NCBI GenBank assembly: GCA_023436025.1
Contig: JAEZKX010000348.1
Coordinates: 1 to 7,034 of the forward strand
Length of the DNA stretch: 7,034 nt
Origin: Pseudomonadota bacterium
Lineage (GTDB): Bacteria; Pseudomonadota; Gammaproteobacteria; Burkholderiales; Burkholderiaceae_C
Direction of reading: 5' to 3'
The translations under genes were made by a program, and so were the position numbers. Below the pieces are notes generated by a model. The model made no database searches. It worked only from the letters and a program-made list of their open reading frames with translations, and had not been told where the DNA came from. Positions 5,398-7,034 of this stretch are shown in pieces. The stretch's first letter is position 1, and the number at the start of each line of letters is the position of its first letter.

Positions 5398-5601
5398 CTA
5401 CTTCGTCAGGATCAACTTCCCCAGCCGTGTTGCCTGCAGGCGGTAGACCTCGCCGTTGTGGGCGATCTCCACCAGGCGGCGGCCGCGCAGCAACTGCTCG
5501 CTGGACAGCTGCGGCGCTCGGGTGTCGTCGGTGGCCGACGGCGCCTGCGCGCGCTCGGCCGTACGGGGATATTCCGAAACGAGGACAGTGGGTGGGGTCA
5601 T
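5398..5601 (-). CDS. hemP: Hemin uptake protein HemP
   Basis: A 67-residue protein with the HemP family core at its C-terminus: LLRGRRLVEIAHNGEVYRLQATRLGK followed by LILTK (about residues 38-67). The first 35 residues are polar, Pro/Ala-rich and unconserved in look. No signal peptide or membrane segment is present. HemP proteins are tied to hemin-uptake loci. In Burkholderia multivorans HemP is reported, as I recall, to act as a transcriptional activator of the hemin-uptake operon, so a regulatory role is as likely as a direct one. The ATG at 5601 overlaps the exbD stop (ATGA, 5598-5601). GGAG lies a long 11 bases upstream (5613-5616), so translation is probably coupled to exbD. A longer in-frame reading from 5793 runs across exbD in another frame and is rejected. 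No receptor gene follows on this strand within the window. Confidence 0.9.
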   Translation of the reverse strand: MTPPTVLVSEYPRTAERAQAPSATDDTRAPQLSSEQLLRGRRLVEIAHNGEVYRLQATRLGKLILTK

Positions 5602-6011
5602 GGTGTCTTCGGCTCCGTGATGAATCCGATCTTGCGCAGGCCGGCCTGCTGCGCCGCCGCCATGGCCTGGGCCACGCGTTCGTAGCGCACGTCCTTGTCG
5701 CCGCGGATGTGCAGTTCCGGCTGCGGGTCGCGCCGGGCCTCGGCCTGCAGGCGCGGGGCGAGTTCCTCGTCGCTCACCTGCGATTCGTTCCACCAGTACT
5801 GTCCCGCGCCGTCGACCGACAGGCGCACGGTGTCGGGCTGGGTGTCCTGCGGCTGGCTGCTGGCGCGCGGCAGTTCGATCTCGACCGAGTGCTTCATCAC
5901 CGGCACGGTGATGATGAAGATGATCAGCAGGACCAGCATGACGTCCACCAGCGGCGTCATGTTGATCTCGTTCATGACTTCGTCGGTGTCGTCCTGCGTT
6001 CCGAAGGCCAT
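5598..6011 (-). CDS. exbD: TonB-system energy transducer ExbD
   Basis: A 137-residue ExbD/TolR family protein. The N-terminus MAFGTQDDTDEVMNEINMTP is cytoplasmic, followed by one membrane helix (about 21-39, LVDVMLVLLIIFIITVPVM). This helix contains D23, equivalent to the essential proton-pathway Asp25 of E. coli ExbD. A periplasmic domain follows, with ELHIRGDKDVRYERVAQAMAAAQQAGLRKIGFITEP near the end. With ExbB it forms the proton-driven motor that energises TonB. The start has AAGGGGA six bases upstream (6018-6024) and lies one base after the exbB stop; the 3' end overlaps hemP by four bases. ExbD rather than TolR follows from the adjacent tonB and hemP and the absence of tol-pal genes. 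Confidence 0.93.
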   Translation of the reverse strand: MAFGTQDDTDEVMNEINMTPLVDVMLVLLIIFIITVPVMKHSVEIELPRASSQPQDTQPDTVRLSVDGAGQYWWNESQVSDEELAPRLQAEARRDPQPELHIRGDKDVRYERVAQAMAAAQQAGLRKIGFITEPKTP

Positions 6012-6012
6012 C

Positions 6013-6723
6013 TCAGGTCCCCTTCTTCATCGCGACCACGTTGGCCTGGGCGGCGCTGCCCACCCGCGCGCCGGTCACCAGGTAGGCGTGCAGGTCGTGG
6101 GCGAAGCGGTTCAGCTTGAACAGCACGCCCTTGTTGCCGCGGACCAGCGCGTTGTAGCCGAGCACGGCCGGGATGGCGACCGCCAGGCCCAGCGCGGTCA
6201 TGATCAGCGCCTCGCCGATGGGGCCCGCCACCCGGTCGATGGTGGCCTGGCCGGCGGTGCCGATGGCCAGCAGCGCGTGGTAGATGCCCCACACCGTGCC
6301 GAACAGGCCGACGAAGGGCGCGGTGGAGCCCACGGAAGCCAGCACGGCCAGGCCGGACTGCAGGCGGGCGGTCGATTCGTCGATGGAGTTGCGCAGCGTG
6401 CGCGTCAGCCACTCGCTGGCGCCCAGCGAGTCGTGCAGTTGCGGCTGGGCGTTGTGGTGCGCGGCGGCTTCACGGCCTTCCAGGGCGAGGGCGCGGAACG
6501 GGTTGGCCGGATCGGTGCCCAGCTTGCTCAGGCCGTCGGCGAAGTCGGCGGCATGCCAGAAGCTTTCGATGCTGCGCGCCTGGCGGGCGTAGCGGCGCAG
6601 GTCCAGGGCCTTGAGGATGATGACCATCCACGAGGCCAGCGACATCACCAGCAGCATGATGAAGACGCCGCGCGTGACCAGGTCGCCCTGGTTCCAGAGC
6701 TCGATCAGCCCGAAATTGTTCAT
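6013..6723 (-). CDS. exbB: TonB-system proton channel subunit ExbB
   Basis: A 236-residue MotA/TolQ/ExbB family inner-membrane protein. Three helices are visible: about 17-38 (TRGVFIMLLVMSLASWMVII), 126-150 and 171-195. A large cytoplasmic loop lies between the first two, and the signature GSTAPFVGLFGTVWGIYHAL spans 132-151. E171 in GPIGEALIMTALGLAVAIPAV aligns with the conserved pore Glu176 of E. coli ExbB. It assembles as the pentameric scaffold around ExbD and TonB. This is the short form without the long periplasmic N-terminal extension of some ExbB proteins. The start is supported by GGAG (6733-6736), which lies inside the end of tonB, nine bases before the ATG; the gap to tonB is six bases. 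It is followed after one base by exbD. Confidence 0.94.
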   Translation of the reverse strand: MNNFGLIELWNQGDLVTRGVFIMLLVMSLASWMVIILKALDLRRYARQARSIESFWHAADFADGLSKLGTDPANPFRALALEGREAAAHHNAQPQLHDSLGASEWLTRTLRNSIDESTARLQSGLAVLASVGSTAPFVGLFGTVWGIYHALLAIGTAGQATIDRVAGPIGEALIMTALGLAVAIPAVLGYNALVRGNKGVLFKLNRFAHDLHAYLVTGARVGSAAQANVVAMKKGT

Positions 6724-6729
6724 CGTTCT

Positions 6730-7034
6730 TTACTCCAAGACAAAATTGATGGGGACCGTGAACCACATGGCCTCCGGCACGCCGTTGCGCTTGCCGGGCA
6801 CGTAGCGCCACTTGCTCACCGTCTCCACGGCGGCGCGGTCCAGGCGGTCGAATCCGCTCGACTTCTTCAGCTTCGTGCCCTGGGGCAGGCCGTCGGTGCC
6901 GATCAGCACGTCGACCAGCACCAGCCCCTGCTCACCCAGCCGCTTGCTCATGGGCGGATAGACCGGCTTCGGGTTCTGCAGGTTGTCGGCATTCGTCGAG
7001 GGCAGTTCCACCCGCGGCGCGGGCGGTGCCGCCG
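6730..7034 (-). CDS. tonB: TonB C-terminal domain, 5' part off the window
   Basis: The frame is open to the window edge; 100 residues are visible, ending at TAA 6730-6732. The first are a Pro/Ala-rich linker (AAPPAPR), then a full TonB C-terminal domain. Marks are NPKPVYPPMSKRLGEQG, the strand LVLVDVLIGTDG, SSGFDRLDRAAVETVSKWRYVPGKRNG and the final WFTVPINFVLE. This periplasmic domain binds the TonB box of outer-membrane receptors and transmits energy from ExbBD. The N-terminal membrane anchor and most of the proline-rich spacer lie outside the window, as do the promoter and any Fur site. It is the first visible gene of the tonB-exbB-exbD-hemP operon. An internal GTG at 7009-7011 is simply a Val codon. 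Confidence 0.93.
   Translation of the reverse strand, partial: AAPPAPRVELPSTNADNLQNPKPVYPPMSKRLGEQGLVLVDVLIGTDGLPQGTKLKKSSGFDRLDRAAVETVSKWRYVPGKRNGVPEAMWFTVPINFVLE

Noticed and set aside
5602..5793. N-terminal extension of HemP to 131 residues
   Set aside because: It lies wholly inside exbD in another frame with an Arg/Gly/Pro-rich shadow composition; HemP proteins are small.
4689..6729. Fur box for the iron/heme genes
   Set aside because: I saw no AT-rich GATAATGATTATC-like sequence in the window; the tonB promoter, where one would be expected, is off the right edge.
1..7034. CRISPR array, insertion sequence, tRNA/rRNA or defence island
   Set aside because: No regularly spaced direct repeats, transposase-like frames, tRNA-like cloverleafs or defence domains were found; base composition looks uniform apart from the repeat-like spacers.

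Overview
The window is about 70% GC and gene-dense. Gene content and order (nlpD-rpoS, then a PolB-like exonuclease, rlmD, a YccA/BI-1 membrane protein, a small heme-binding protein, and an opposing tonB-exbB-exbD-hemP operon) point to a betaproteobacterium of the order Burkholderiales, probably close to Comamonadaceae. The order call rests on the beta-type RpoS, hemP placed with tonB-exbBD, and several starts that look leaderless. The family call is inference from memory of such genomes, not a database match.

Plus strand, left part. The window opens inside nlpD (1-419; catalytically degenerate LytM/M23 domain, amidase activator). Two bases later comes rpoS (422-1477; stationary-phase sigma factor). 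A 97-bp gap crowded with inverted repeats follows. Then come a DEDDy 3'-5' exonuclease (1575-2372), a 155-bp repeat-like spacer, and rlmD (2528-3919; 23S rRNA m5U methyltransferase with Fe-S cysteines and TRAM domain). rlmD ends at a strong bidirectional terminator (3949-3974).

Middle. A seven-helix Bax-inhibitor-1/YccA protein (3993-4688, minus) converges on rlmD and shares its terminator. It is transcribed divergently from a HbpS/GlcG-type heme-binding protein (4817-5224, plus).

Right part, minus strand. tonB (partial, 6730-7034), exbB (6013-6723), exbD (5598-6011) and hemP (5398-5601) form a tight operon with gaps of 6 and 1 bases and a 4-base ATGA overlap. It encodes the inner-membrane energiser of TonB-dependent transport plus the small hemin-uptake protein HemP. 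The HbpS-like gene converges on it, so the right third of the window has a heme/iron theme.

I found no mobile element, CRISPR array, RNA gene or clearly new multi-gene system. The points most worth a second look are small: a 10-bp hairpin directly against the exonuclease ATG and overlapping its putative -10, a perfect 16-bp palindrome across the rpoS stop codon, three genes with a -10-like hexamer 6-8 bases before an ATG that lacks a Shine-Dalgarno, a repeat-rich spacer before rlmD, and an RpoS with Arg where E. coli has the RssB-contact Lys173.
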